64,000 bases of DNA from Syntrophobacter sp963666995 (GTDB lineage Bacteria > Desulfobacterota > Syntrophobacteria > Syntrophobacterales > Syntrophobacteraceae), in NCBI GenBank assembly GCA_963666995.1, contig OY762941.1, positions 3,348,001-3,412,000 of the forward strand, in the 5' to 3' direction. Shown here piece by piece: positions 17,423 through 26,404 of this stretch (the first letter of the stretch is position 1; each line of letters opens with the position of its first letter). Below the pieces are notes generated by a model, which worked only from the letters and a program-made list of their open reading frames with translations, was not told the DNA's origin and did not search any database. The position numbers and the translations under genes were made by a program.

Positions 17423-17538
17423 TGTCCAAAATATGAACACTAATCCATGGACCTGTCCAATTTTAAGACCAACTACGAGTAGGCATTATAGCAAATGGTG
17501 TGATTACAGCTTGTTGTGCAGTTGGTACAGATATTGCT
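17423..17538 (+). promoter_or_regulatory. Sigma-54 promoter with upstream operator-like palindrome, module 2
   Basis: TGGTACAGATATTGCT at 17523-17538 keeps GG and GC at the -24/-12 spacing. TGTCCAAAATATGAACA at 17423-17439 is the counterpart of the palindrome in module 1 (TGTNCAN5ATGNACA in common). The next gene on this strand is the MFS carrier at 17929, leaving a leader of nearly 400 bases with no frame I can support. Confidence 0.75.
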
Positions 17539-17928
17539 CTAATACAAAAACAAAACCGCTTTTATAAATAGGAGGGGCAATTGGGGCCATTAGAGATGAT
17601 CTGTGGTTAGAGCGCATCACCGCAAGTTTAGCTTAAGAATGAAGCTTAGTGCATATTGAACCAGGGCAACATGAGGGTTCTCACTGCTGTTTTGCTGGTC
17701 AGATGATCATTATAGCGTTCTATCTTCTTGTTTCCATTGATTTAGCGAATACATCAACAGCAAATTAGCATGAACAAAAGGACTAAGGAATCGTGTCTGA
17801 TCTTACAGTTGTTATAGATAGAATATTTCTTATCAGGTACCGATACCGTTGCCTCTGGTCCATGTGTGTATGCCGGCCCCACAGGGTATTGAACCGCTCG
17901 ACCTCACAACAAGCTGAAGGAGGCACTG

Positions 17929-19206
17929 ATGAGTATTGAAGTTGCTGGTTCGTGCATCAAAACTGGTCCATGGTATCGAGATCTCACTCCTTATCAATGG
18001 AAGGTATTTATAGCAACCTATCTGGGATGGATGCTCGATTCATTCGATCTTGTCCTCTACACCTTTGTCATCGGTGCCCTTATCGCGGATTGGCATATCG
18101 ACCTGGCGACCGCCGGGCTTTTGATGAGTGCAACCCTGATTGCCACCGGGGTTGGGTTCATCGCATTCGGGGCCATCGCCGACCGGTACGGCCGGGTGCG
18201 CGGCATGACGTGGTGCATTCTCCTTTTCGGGCTTACGACGGGCCTCTCCGGGTTTGCCCAGAATCCCTGGCAAATGGCGATCCTCCGGTTGCTTTCAGGA
18301 TTCGCGTTGGGAGGTGAGTGGACCTGCGGAGCGGCGATGATGACGGAAACATGGTCCTCGGAGCACAGGGGAAAGATTTCGGGGCTGATGCAGAGCGGGT
18401 ATGGCGTTGGATACATGCTGGCAGCAGCGGTGGGGGCGATCGTCGTGCCAATGTGGGGGTGGCGGCCCGTATTCTTCATCGGAGTATTACCCGCCCTGTT
18501 TGCCGCGTGGGTGCGAAAGCACCTGAAGGAGCCTGAAGCGTGGGTCGAGATGGTCAAGCAGTTCGACAAGAAGGGCAAGGGATCGGCGGGGGGGCAGTAT
18601 AAGTCGCTCGTGCGCAAGGGAGTATTCGGTCTGCTCGTTCAAGCGACCATCCTGATGTGCCTCGTCAATGCGGGTTACTGGGGACTCTTCACCTGGATGC
18701 CGAGTTTCCTGGCCGCTCCGCTAGACAAGGGCGGTGCCGGACTGTCGATGATCAAAAGCCTTCCGTGGCTGTTGGGAGTGCAGGCAGGGGCGATCGTCGG
18801 CTTCATTTGTGCGGGATTCATAAGCGACCGGATCGGGCGGAGATATGCGTTTGGATTCTACTGTCTGGGGGCGGCGATCATGGTCCCCATCTTTGCCTAC
18901 GTACGGGACCCGTTCGCCCTGACGATCATCTGTCCGCTTCTTGGTGCGTTTTCCGTCGGTTACGCCGGGTTGTACGGGGTTTACCTCGGGGAGTTGTTCC
19001 CGACGGCTGTGAGGAGCACGGCGCAGGGGATTGCCTATGGGGTTGGACGCGCATTCGCGGTCATCACTCCGCCGACGATCGGGGTGATTGCGATGTCGTA
19101 TGGCTTTCGCGCCGGGTTGTTGTTCTCCTCGGGGGTTTTCCTGCTGGCGCTGATTTGGGTCCTGCTGATGCCTGAGACCCGCGGCAAAGCCCTGGAGACG
19201 GTCTAG
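17929..19206 (+). CDS. MFS carboxylate-type transporter
   Basis: 425 residues with 12 hydrophobic segments. The first lies in YLGWMLDSFDLVLYTFVIGAL, with the Asp of SFD typical of metabolite:H+ symporters. The loop 2-3 motif is GAIADRYGRVRG, and the repeated one in the second half is GFISDRIGRRYAFG. FALGGEWTCGAAMMTETW in helix 5 resembles sialate/lactate/aromatic-acid symporters of the SHS/AAHS groups (family knowledge). The likely cargo is an organic anion used by the surrounding catabolic genes (inference). AAGGAGG lies seven bases before the ATG. It is preceded by sigma-54 module 2 and followed by an MBL-fold gene on the same strand. Confidence 0.88.
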   Translation: MSIEVAGSCIKTGPWYRDLTPYQWKVFIATYLGWMLDSFDLVLYTFVIGALIADWHIDLATAGLLMSATLIATGVGFIAFGAIADRYGRVRGMTWCILLFGLTTGLSGFAQNPWQMAILRLLSGFALGGEWTCGAAMMTETWSSEHRGKISGLMQSGYGVGYMLAAAVGAIVVPMWGWRPVFFIGVLPALFAAWVRKHLKEPEAWVEMVKQFDKKGKGSAGGQYKSLVRKGVFGLLVQATILMCLVNAGYWGLFTWMPSFLAAPLDKGGAGLSMIKSLPWLLGVQAGAIVGFICAGFISDRIGRRYAFGFYCLGAAIMVPIFAYVRDPFALTIICPLLGAFSVGYAGLYGVYLGELFPTAVRSTAQGIAYGVGRAFAVITPPTIGVIAMSYGFRAGLLFSSGVFLLALIWVLLMPETRGKALETV

Positions 19207-19290
19207 ACATTAATGGATTGAATCAGTTCCGCAATCAAACGATCGATTCCCGAATTGTTCAATTCTTTTGGATAAAACAGGAGGAACGGC

Positions 19291-20031
19291 ATGGCTCTTC
19301 AAATCCATTATCTGGGGTGGACGGCATTTGAGCTTACAACAGAGGAGAATACCCGGATCGTATTGGATCCTATGATTTCCGGCATAGCCGATGCGGGAAT
19401 CCCTCCCTCCCCGGTGCCTGTCGAATCGTTGTTCAAGACTGAATACGTCCTGATTACACATGCCGCGGCAGACCATGTCGGGCAGGCCTTTGAGATCCTT
19501 AATAATTCCGGGGCGACCCTTGTTTGTGACGTTGCTACCGGGTTCGCGGCCGAGGAGGCGGGTGTCTCTCCCGACCGGACGTATCGGGTGGTTTCAGGAT
19601 GTCGTTTCGAATTCAAGGACTTTGCCGTTAAAGCGCTGATGGCGCAGCACGTCTCGTTCAGAAAGACGAAAGAAGGGTACATTTTCGGGCAGCCGCTGAG
19701 CTATGTCATTGAAACCAAAGCAGGAGAGCGGGTTTTCTTCGGCGGCGACACATCCATTCATAGAGACATGATGCTCTACGGAGAACTCTACAAACCGCAG
19801 CTTGCGATCCTGGGGGTTGGCGGCGTGAACATGCACGGGCAGTCGGTCACGGAACTCTACCCGGATGAAGCGGCGCTGGCAGCGAAATGGCTGGGAGTCC
19901 GATGTGCCATCCCCATTCACTACCGTTTCGATGAAGGCAAGAAATTCGTGGAGGAACTCAAGAGTAAAGCCCCTGAAATCAAGGGCGTTTTGATGGCGCC
20001 GGGGGATCGGTTCGTTCTGCGGAATGACTGA
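19291..20031 (+). CDS. Metallo-beta-lactamase-fold protein, UlaG-like, altered metal motif
   Basis: 246 residues, one compact domain. The opening IHYLGWTAFELTTEENTRIVLDP and FFGGDTSIHRDMMLYGELY, then AIPIHYRFDEG, follow the UlaG/YtnP type of MBL-fold hydrolases (known to cleave lactones or other esters). The first metal motif, normally THxHxDH, reads THAAADHVG: the second His is Ala, while the Asp-His pair is intact. The later ligands, Asp in GGDTS and His in PIHY, are kept. So one metal site may be changed. AGGAGGAACGGC precedes the ATG. It lies between the MFS gene and the second beta-hydroxyacid dehydrogenase, and may open a lactone in the pathway (inference). Confidence 0.8.
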   Translation: MALQIHYLGWTAFELTTEENTRIVLDPMISGIADAGIPPSPVPVESLFKTEYVLITHAAADHVGQAFEILNNSGATLVCDVATGFAAEEAGVSPDRTYRVVSGCRFEFKDFAVKALMAQHVSFRKTKEGYIFGQPLSYVIETKAGERVFFGGDTSIHRDMMLYGELYKPQLAILGVGGVNMHGQSVTELYPDEAALAAKWLGVRCAIPIHYRFDEGKKFVEELKSKAPEIKGVLMAPGDRFVLRND

Positions 20032-20090
20032 TTGTGACCTGATCCGTGTGATTCCACCGGCGATGTCGCCGGGGATGGAATGGCTTCACT

Positions 20091-20181
20091 GAATCACACT
20101 CCCATCCTGCCTCCCCCGTCAAGGGAGAGGAGCTTAACGCCGGTTCTCCTCCCCTGGCGGGAGAGGCGAGGGGAGGGGGAG
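20091..20181 (+). repeat. Dispersed repeat family C, copy 1
   Basis: CCTCCCCCGTCAAGGG, GAGGAGCTTAACGCCGGTT and a further CTCCCC...GGGGAG arm form nested hairpins. The same order, with about 80% identity by eye, recurs at 54281-54360. A separate small hairpin CCGGCGATGTCGCCGG lies just before it at 20057-20072. Confidence 0.6.
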
Positions 20182-20319
20182 CAAAACGGTTCAAATCAGG
20201 TGTGGGAGTCCCGGGTGCGGCCGGCCGGATTGCTGATGGAGTAAACGCCTGAACAATAGGTTCGGCCACATTCGGGAATTTGATTGTCTGTCAGGGCAAA
20301 AAGGCAGGGGAGGCAAAAA

Positions 20320-21195
20320 ATGAAGGTTGGTTTTATTGGGTTGGGAAACATGGGCAGCCCGATGGCGTACAACATAGCAGCTCAGGGACATGAGCTGAAA
20401 GTCTACGATGTTAGTCAGGATGCCGTCAAAGCACTGTTAGCAAAAAGCAGCGCCTCAGCAGCAGAAAGTCCGGCAGAGGCAGCTCGCGGTGCGGAGGTGA
20501 TATTCATGTCGCTTCCGGCTCCTGCAATCGTTAAAGAGGTTGTTATAGGAAAAGGCGGTATTCTGGAAAAAATCAGCGCAGGAAGCATCATAGCAGACTT
20601 GAGTACGGTCACTCCGAATACGATCAAGAGTCTTTTGGAGCCGGTAGAAAAGGCTGGAGGAGTATTAATCGATGCTCCTGTCAGTGGAGGTGTTGCCGGA
20701 GCTCAGAAAAGACAGTTAACGGTTATGGTCGGAGGGGACAAAAATGCATTTGAACGCTGCAGGCCGTTATTAGAAGCTATTGGAAACAATATATTTTATG
20801 TGGGAAGTGCCGGCAATGCAAATGCGGTGAAAATATTGAATCAATATCTTTTTGCAGCAAATCTTGGGGCCCTGTGTGAGGCTCTTACCGTAGCCAAGGA
20901 GTTGAAGCTCGATTTGGGGATGCTCTTCGATATCCTGGAAAAGAGCTCAGGCTCCAGTTATGCCGTAAAGACCCGCCGTGAAAAGCTGCTGAATCGAACC
21001 TTCGAACCCGGCTTCATGCTTCAACTGATGCTCAAGGACCTCGGACTATTCGAAGAATGTGCACGGGAAGAAATGATGCCCCTCTTTATAGGAAATGCCG
21101 TGCGCAATATGTACACGGTCGCCAATCGAAAAGGGTTTGGGAGAAGTGATCTGGCCCGGGTTTTGGAAGGTATTGAGGGAATAACCTCACACTAA
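20320..21195 (+). CDS. NAD(P)-dependent beta-hydroxyacid dehydrogenase (paralogue)
   Basis: 291 residues from the ATG at 20320, with GGGGAGG eight bases upstream; the 12-codon extension is not supported. The motifs follow those of the gene at 11477: KVGFIGLGNMGSPMAYNIAA, SLPAPAIVKEV, DAPVSGGVAGAQKRQLTVMV and KILNQYLFAANLGAL, where the Lys is catalytic. Identity to the paralogue is moderate, so it is not a recent duplicate. Two such enzymes in one locus suggest either two hydroxyacid steps or two stereoisomers (inference). The stop is followed within three bases by a 183-bp repeat element that separates it from the ferredoxin-like gene. Confidence 0.88.
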   Translation: MKVGFIGLGNMGSPMAYNIAAQGHELKVYDVSQDAVKALLAKSSASAAESPAEAARGAEVIFMSLPAPAIVKEVVIGKGGILEKISAGSIIADLSTVTPNTIKSLLEPVEKAGGVLIDAPVSGGVAGAQKRQLTVMVGGDKNAFERCRPLLEAIGNNIFYVGSAGNANAVKILNQYLFAANLGALCEALTVAKELKLDLGMLFDILEKSSGSSYAVKTRREKLLNRTFEPGFMLQLMLKDLGLFEECAREEMMPLFIGNAVRNMYTVANRKGFGRSDLARVLEGIEGITSH

Positions 21196-21197
21196 TA

Positions 21198-21380
21198 AGG
21201 GCTTGTCCGTAAATAGGCCTTTTAGGGATCGCACTGGATTTTGAGACCGATTTTGGTCGCGACGATTGAGCAAAACCGCAGGCGTAGCTGGACTACGTTG
21301 AGGATTTTGCGATTGAGGAGCGGCCGAAGTGGGCCAAAAGCCGGATGCGAGCACAAAGGATTTATTTACGGACAAGCCCT
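21198..21380 (+). mobile_element. MITE-like element with 18-bp terminal inverted repeats (family D)
   Basis: AGGGCTTGTCCGTAAATA at 21198-21215 is repeated exactly in inverted form at 21363-21380. The 183-bp element has no coding capacity and fills almost the whole gap between two genes, so it also supplies the upstream region of the ferredoxin-like gene at 21402. No clear target duplication is visible. Confidence 0.8.
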
Positions 21381-21401
21381 GAGGCAAGGAATGAAGAAGT
21401 C

Positions 21402-22136
21402 ATGCGAATCGATCAGGAAAAATGCAAGGGCTGCGGACTATGCATTCCGTTTTGCCCGGTCGGGGCGATACAGCAGAACGGAACGACCGTGGTAATAGAT
21501 GAAGAAGCCTGTTTGGAGTGCGGGACGTGTGGAAGAAGTTTTGTAGTCAAATGTCCAACAGGCGCGCTTATAGAATCCGAAAATTTGTACGCGCGGCCGA
21601 GGTCTATTCGAAAGTTCTTTAGTGATCCCATGGCGTACCATGTTGAGACAAAGGTCCCGGGGCGGGGAACGGAGGAAGTGAAAACCAACGACGTCACGGG
21701 GCGGGTAAAGAAGAATGAAGTCGGTATCGCCATAGAGGTCGGTCGGCCCTGCCTCGGGACAAATTTCAAGGATGTCGAAAAAGTGACCATGGCCCTTGCG
21801 GAGATGGGAATCCAATACGAGAAGAACAACCCGCTTACGTATCTCATGGAGGATGTTCAAACAGGGACATTCTGCGACGACGCGCTACGCTCGAAGGTCG
21901 TATCCGCGATAATCGAGTTCACCCTTCCGGAGGCCCGGCTCCAGCGGGCACTGGAAATAATAAACGAGGTTTCAAAGGAGATCGACACCGTTTTTTCCCT
22001 TGATCTGATAGTGAGGTTGGATCCGGACGGGAACATCCCGGTAGAAGAAACACTGCGCCGTGTCGGCATGGATTATCTCCCAAACGCTAAAATCAATCTC
22101 GGTCTTGGCCGGCCGTTGGCGGAGGTCCAGGAATGA
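21402..22136 (+). CDS. Ferredoxin-like 2x[4Fe-4S] protein with unknown C-terminal domain
   Basis: 244 residues from the ATG at 21402; the open frame before it lies in the repeat element. Residues 1-70 carry two cluster motifs, CKGCGLCIPFCPVGAI and CLECGTCGRSFVVKCP. The second has seven residues, not three, before its last Cys. The remaining 170 residues (from about RSIRKFFSDP) have no Cys pairs and read like a mixed alpha/beta domain with GRPCLGTNFKDVEKVTMALAEMG; I do not recognise it. The gene overlaps the next by four bases (ATGA), so the two are translated together and probably form a complex. In context it may pass electrons between the acid-oxidising enzymes and ferredoxin (inference). 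Confidence 0.75.
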   Translation: MRIDQEKCKGCGLCIPFCPVGAIQQNGTTVVIDEEACLECGTCGRSFVVKCPTGALIESENLYARPRSIRKFFSDPMAYHVETKVPGRGTEEVKTNDVTGRVKKNEVGIAIEVGRPCLGTNFKDVEKVTMALAEMGIQYEKNNPLTYLMEDVQTGTFCDDALRSKVVSAIIEFTLPEARLQRALEIINEVSKEIDTVFSLDLIVRLDPDGNIPVEETLRRVGMDYLPNAKINLGLGRPLAEVQE

Positions 22137-22759
22137 CTCACTCACTGCATCGAAGAGGGACTAAAGAAAATTTAACCAATGATTTTGTCGTCCTGGCAAC
22201 GCCTGCCGTTGGTATCAATCAGGAAGGATCAAAGGAAAAATTGATTGATCTTTTGGATAAAATCTTCGAGCTCGAGCCCACCAACATCGGATCTTATGAG
22301 ACCGGGACGATATACAGCGGTGCGACAATAGAGGAGATAAAGAACCGGTTGTCGGAGACCCCGAGAGTTCGTTGCTGTTTCAACGATAAAAATAAGGTCA
22401 GGGAGTTGGTGAGATATGCCAAAGATATGGGATTTGGGCTATCTATAACCATCAGTGGGCTCATTGACGACGTAAAGGCAATTGCTGCGGAAGAAGGCAT
22501 TACACCTCACTCAATAAATCTATCTCTAAAAACGCATGGAAATATGGAACTGCTGCCAGGACAGGCAGTACTCGAATTTGTAACTATGTGCGGACATGGA
22601 ATGGTTTCAAGATATTTAGTGGACTACGTGATCAGGAGGATTGAATCAGGGAAAATGGATATTGAGAAGGGTGCGAAGATGTTGGCAAAACCTTGCATCT
22701 GCGGAATATTCAATACTGCAAGGGCAGAGATGTTGTTGAAAAAATTTGTCTCACACTAA
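22133..22759 (+). CDS. Unknown protein with conserved-looking Cys motifs, coupled to ferredoxin-like gene
   Basis: 208 residues. The first two thirds are an alpha/beta domain (VVLATPAVGINQEGSKEKLI, SYETGTIYSGATIEEI, RCCFNDKNKVRELVRYAKD). The last third has MCGHGMVSRYLVDYVIRRIE and KPCICGIFNTARAEMLLKK, that is Cys in MCGHG and a CxC. These Cys could bind a metal or a cluster, or be redox active (inference). I cannot name the family. The ATG overlaps the stop of the ferredoxin-like gene, so both subunits are made in equal amounts. It is followed after about 100 bases by the aldehyde dehydrogenase. Confidence 0.72.
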   Translation: MTHSLHRRGTKENLTNDFVVLATPAVGINQEGSKEKLIDLLDKIFELEPTNIGSYETGTIYSGATIEEIKNRLSETPRVRCCFNDKNKVRELVRYAKDMGFGLSITISGLIDDVKAIAAEEGITPHSINLSLKTHGNMELLPGQAVLEFVTMCGHGMVSRYLVDYVIRRIESGKMDIEKGAKMLAKPCICGIFNTARAEMLLKKFVSH

Positions 22760-22855
22760 GCATCCATTCGTTTTACGAACAGTTTACCGGATTTTGTATT
22801 GTCAGGACTCATGCGTACGAACACAATCAATAGAATGCCTGAAAAGGAGGCTATG

Positions 22856-24343
22856 ATGGCGGAAAATGCAGTACCTCGCGAGTTGATGCTGATTGACGGG
22901 GAATATAGCGAAAGCGAAGGAGGAGAATTTATATCCGTTGAAAACCCTTCCCGGCGCGGTGCGATAGTTGCGGAAGTTCCCAGGGCAAATGAGGCTGACG
23001 TGGACAGGGCCGTGAACGCAGCCGCCAGGGCCTTCGAAAGCTGGAAAAAAATGCCGGCTCGCGATCGAGGAAGACTGCTGCTGAAGATCGCGGATGCCGT
23101 TGAAGCCGAGACGGAAACCATAGCGCGTACCATTGCCGAGGAAAACGGCAATGCCATCCGTACTCAATCCCGTCCCGAGGCCAAAAATGCCGGAGACAGG
23201 TTCCGATATTACGGTGGCTTGGCCGGCGAAGTGAAGGGCACTACTTACCCGGTTGGCGAAAATATCTTTGCCTACACCCGCAGGGAACCATTGGGTGTCG
23301 TAGCCGGCCTGGTGCCGTGGAATGCCCCTGTGCAACTGTCCGTGGCCAAAATCGGTCCGGCTCTCGCGGCCGGCAACACCCTTGTGCTGAAGGCAGCCTC
23401 GGACGCCCCCCTGGGAGTCCTCAAGATGGCGAAAATTGCCGCAAAATTCCTGCCTGAAGGGGTGTTGAACGTCCTTACCGGGCCGGGTGAAGAATGTGGT
23501 ATGGCGCTTGCGAATCACCCTCTGGTAAAAAAGATTTCATTGACGGGGTCAACCGAGGTCGGAAGACTCATGCTGCATTGTGCAGCCAATAAGATCATAC
23601 CTTCAACTTTGGAACTGGGCGGGAAAAACCCGCAGATCGTATATCCCGACGCCGATAGGGATTACGTTGTCAATGGTGTCGTCGACGGAGTCCGTTTTGT
23701 CCGCCAGGGACAATCCTGCTCCTCCGGTTCCAGAGTCTATATCCACAAATCAATCTTCGAGTCGTTCCTGGAAAAGCTGGTCAACAGACTCAAGAAAATG
23801 AAAGTGGGAAATCCGCTTGATGAAACAAGCGACATAGGAGCCATTACCAGCAGCAGACAGTTTGAAAAAGTCTGCGCGTATATAAAGGAAGGAATGAATC
23901 ACGAAGGAGTTCGCTTATTGTGCGGCGGCCTTCCGCCGAATGAAGGTCCCCTTGCCGAGGGATATTACATAGAACCTACCGTCTTCACTTCCAAGGATGA
24001 CCGGTGCCCTCTGGCCAGGGAAGAGGTCTTCGGGCCTGTCCTTGTAGCCATCCCGTGGGAAGATGAAGAGGAAGTCATCAAGATGGCAAACGACACCAAG
24101 TATGGACTGGCTGCGTTCGTGTGGACTCATGATTCTGCAAAAGGCATGCGTATCGCCCACTCCATCGAGGCCGGCTGGGTTCTCATCAATCGCGGGGGGG
24201 CACAGATTCTGGGACATCCATACGGAGGGATGAAGGACAGCGGGCTTGGCCGTGAACATTCAATCGAAGGGTTTTTGGAAAGCTACACCCAGATCAAGAG
24301 CGTTATGGTGAACCTGGATTTTCCTCCCCAGAACCAAAAATAA
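22856..24343 (+). CDS. NAD(P)-dependent aldehyde dehydrogenase
   Basis: 495 residues from the ATG at 22856, with AAGGAGG five bases upstream; further ATG and TTG codons upstream are worse placed. It is a full-length ALDH: GLVPWNAPVQLSVAKIGPAL, the cofactor loop SLTGSTEVGRLMLHCAA, the general base in LELGGKNPQIV, and the catalytic Cys in RQGQSCSSGSRVYIH. EEVFGPVLVAIPWEDEEEV and GLGREHSIEGFLESYTQ complete the fold. The reaction is oxidation of an aldehyde or semialdehyde to the acid (known). With two beta-hydroxyacid dehydrogenases nearby, a semialdehyde is the likely substrate (inference). It is not an acylating (CoA) type as far as the motifs show. Confidence 0.9.
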   Translation: MAENAVPRELMLIDGEYSESEGGEFISVENPSRRGAIVAEVPRANEADVDRAVNAAARAFESWKKMPARDRGRLLLKIADAVEAETETIARTIAEENGNAIRTQSRPEAKNAGDRFRYYGGLAGEVKGTTYPVGENIFAYTRREPLGVVAGLVPWNAPVQLSVAKIGPALAAGNTLVLKAASDAPLGVLKMAKIAAKFLPEGVLNVLTGPGEECGMALANHPLVKKISLTGSTEVGRLMLHCAANKIIPSTLELGGKNPQIVYPDADRDYVVNGVVDGVRFVRQGQSCSSGSRVYIHKSIFESFLEKLVNRLKKMKVGNPLDETSDIGAITSSRQFEKVCAYIKEGMNHEGVRLLCGGLPPNEGPLAEGYYIEPTVFTSKDDRCPLAREEVFGPVLVAIPWEDEEEVIKMANDTKYGLAAFVWTHDSAKGMRIAHSIEAGWVLINRGGAQILGHPYGGMKDSGLGREHSIEGFLESYTQIKSVMVNLDFPPQNQK

Positions 24344-24799
24344 CGAAAGCCATGTGAATCAGCTACGATTTTCCCGGACAGACCGGCGAAGTGAAGCGAA
24401 TGACGGCACCGCCCCCAGGCGATTCTTCCCCTGGGAGCGGTGAGCGGTCCTCCTCCCGGGTATAGAGGCTTTGCCGAAAATCAAACACTCGAACGGGGAT
24501 CCCTTGACCGGCGCAGGGAGTTTGGTACACACAGAGGGGACACTCTTCTACAACCTGCGGGGAGGCTGCGCATCGTCTGCAAAACCTTTCTGATGTATAG
24601 GGCCTCCCGGAACCGGTTCTACAAGTGCAGGCGAACTTTCGGCCGGCACGGATCTGAAGAGTTGACTAAGACGCCGCACATTCGGGGGTGTCACCCCAAC
24701 CAACCTGGCTGATCGCTGCACCCATGTGGCTGAGGTTGAGCATTCCCTGACTTTGAGCATTCAATAGAGATTGAAAAGGCAAAAAGAAAGGAAGCAAGT
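24344..24799. other. Gap with one hairpin
   Basis: About 455 bases. An inverted repeat ACCGCCCCCAGG...CCTGGGAGCGGT (24408-24441, one mismatch) may end the aldehyde dehydrogenase transcript, though no T-run follows. A 90-codon frame at 24440 has no ribosome site or motif and is not supported. Confidence 0.45.
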
Positions 24800-26263
24800 A
24801 TGTCCGATTCGATCGCTGGAAATGTGCCAGGGGGCAAGACTACTCTGGCGGGAAATCTCTCCACCTGGCGCGAACTCCTGGGAATCCCGGTTGCCTTAGC
24901 CCTTGCTGCCGCAATCTGGTTTATGCCGACCCCGGCCGGGTTGTCGGTTGTCGGACAGAAGGCCCTGGCTTTGTTTGCCGGAGTATTCATCCTCTATTTG
25001 ACGGAAGCCGTGCCTCTGGCCATAACGTCTCTTGCTATCGTCCCGGCAGCTGTCATCCTCAATATCTCGACCGTCAAAACCGCCCTGGACGGCTTTGCCG
25101 CTTCCTCGGTGTACCTCATCGTGGGGGCCTTCATCCTGGCCGTGGCCATGGTCAAGACCAGGCTGGCCGAGCGGATAACCTATCTGATCCTGATCAAAAT
25201 CGGCGTCAATGCCGCTAATATCACTGTCGGTGTGACTCTGGCCAACATAATCCTGGCCTTTCTGGTACCTTCATCCACGGCCCGGACAGCCATTTTGCTG
25301 CCGGTCTGCCTGAGTATTATCGGCCTGTATAAAAGCGAGGGACGGTCGTCTTTCGCAGTGGGTCTGCTCCTTATTCTGGCCCTGACCAATGCAACCATCG
25401 GCGCCGGTATCATGACGGCCACCGTTCCCAACCCGGTGACAATAGATCTTATCGTCAAGGCGGGAGGACCGAGCATCACTTACCTGCAATGGCTCGTGTA
25501 CGGTTTTCCCCCGGCCCTGTTGATGACTTTTTTCACCTGGTGGTACGTAACCCGCGTTTTTCGCCCCGAAAAAAAAGAAGTGCCCGGCGGCGAGGAACAT
25601 GTCAGGGCCCAATTGAAGTCGATGGGACCGATGACGAATGCGGAAAAGCGTGCTCTTGCCGTCTTCCTGGTCACCGTGATCCTTTGGGCCACGAGCGGTT
25701 GGACGAAGCTGGACGCCACAGTGGTCTGCCTGCTCACTTTGACCTTTTTGTTCTTGCCGAAGTTCGGCGTCATCAATTGGAACGATGCCAGCAAGGGTGT
25801 TTCCTGGCAGGTTGCCCTGGTTACCGGCGGCGGCATCTCCCTTGGCGACATCCTCATGAAAACCGGTGCGGCCAAATGGTTGTCTGAGACCATTTTCCAT
25901 GTGATGGGTCTGGGCACTGCCTCGACCTTGGTGATCCTGCTCACCATCATAGTCTGTCTCCAGTTTCTCCACATTCTTTTCGTCGGCACCACGCCCATGG
26001 CTACGGCCCTCATGCCGATCGTCCTGAGCATGGCCCAGACCGCCAACCTCAACCCGCTGATCCTGGGACTTCCTGCGGGAATGGTTATCGGCGGGTATCC
26101 CGTGCTGATGTTTTACAACACACTGCCCAATATACTGGTTTATGGTACAGGTCGGCTCAAGGTCGGCGATTTTCCCCGCATCGGGCTACTGATTGCCTTT
26201 GTAGCTTGTGGGGTGTATGCTCTTTGCGCTTTTACCTATTGGCGCTGGTTGGGGCTTTATTGA
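24800..26263 (+). CDS. DASS/SLC13-family anion transporter
   Basis: 487 residues with about 12 hydrophobic segments and a cytoplasmic loop near residues 255-290 (FRPEKKEVPGGEEHVRAQLK). The family signs are ILYLTEAVPLAITSLAIVPA near the start, FLVPSSTARTAILLP in the first half and LFVGTTPMATALMPIVLSMA with GMVIGGYPVLMFYNTLPN in the second. These are the SxT-type substrate loops of divalent anion:Na+ symporters or exchangers (known: succinate, malate, 2-oxoglutarate, tartrate). A dicarboxylate would fit the downstream 2-oxoacid oxidoreductase (inference). AAAGGAAG precedes the ATG. Confidence 0.88.
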   Translation: MSDSIAGNVPGGKTTLAGNLSTWRELLGIPVALALAAAIWFMPTPAGLSVVGQKALALFAGVFILYLTEAVPLAITSLAIVPAAVILNISTVKTALDGFAASSVYLIVGAFILAVAMVKTRLAERITYLILIKIGVNAANITVGVTLANIILAFLVPSSTARTAILLPVCLSIIGLYKSEGRSSFAVGLLLILALTNATIGAGIMTATVPNPVTIDLIVKAGGPSITYLQWLVYGFPPALLMTFFTWWYVTRVFRPEKKEVPGGEEHVRAQLKSMGPMTNAEKRALAVFLVTVILWATSGWTKLDATVVCLLTLTFLFLPKFGVINWNDASKGVSWQVALVTGGGISLGDILMKTGAAKWLSETIFHVMGLGTASTLVILLTIIVCLQFLHILFVGTTPMATALMPIVLSMAQTANLNPLILGLPAGMVIGGYPVLMFYNTLPNILVYGTGRLKVGDFPRIGLLIAFVACGVYALCAFTYWRWLGLY

Positions 26264-26404
26264 GGCGGAAGGTTTCAATCCGAAGCCCCTGTGGATTTAG
26301 ATGTTCGCCCGGCAGGAGCCACGACGAAGGGATAAGAGTTCTTTCGAACTTGCACCATGCGATCAATGATTTCAAGGGAATCAGAATCGGCTGAGGGCCG
26401 AGGC

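Noticed and set aside
17252..17440. 62-codon minus-strand frame behind the regulator, with an inverted repeat CTGAGGTATC/GATACCTCAG
   Set aside because: It overlaps sigma-54 module 2 and has no ribosome site; the inverted repeat lacks a T-run.
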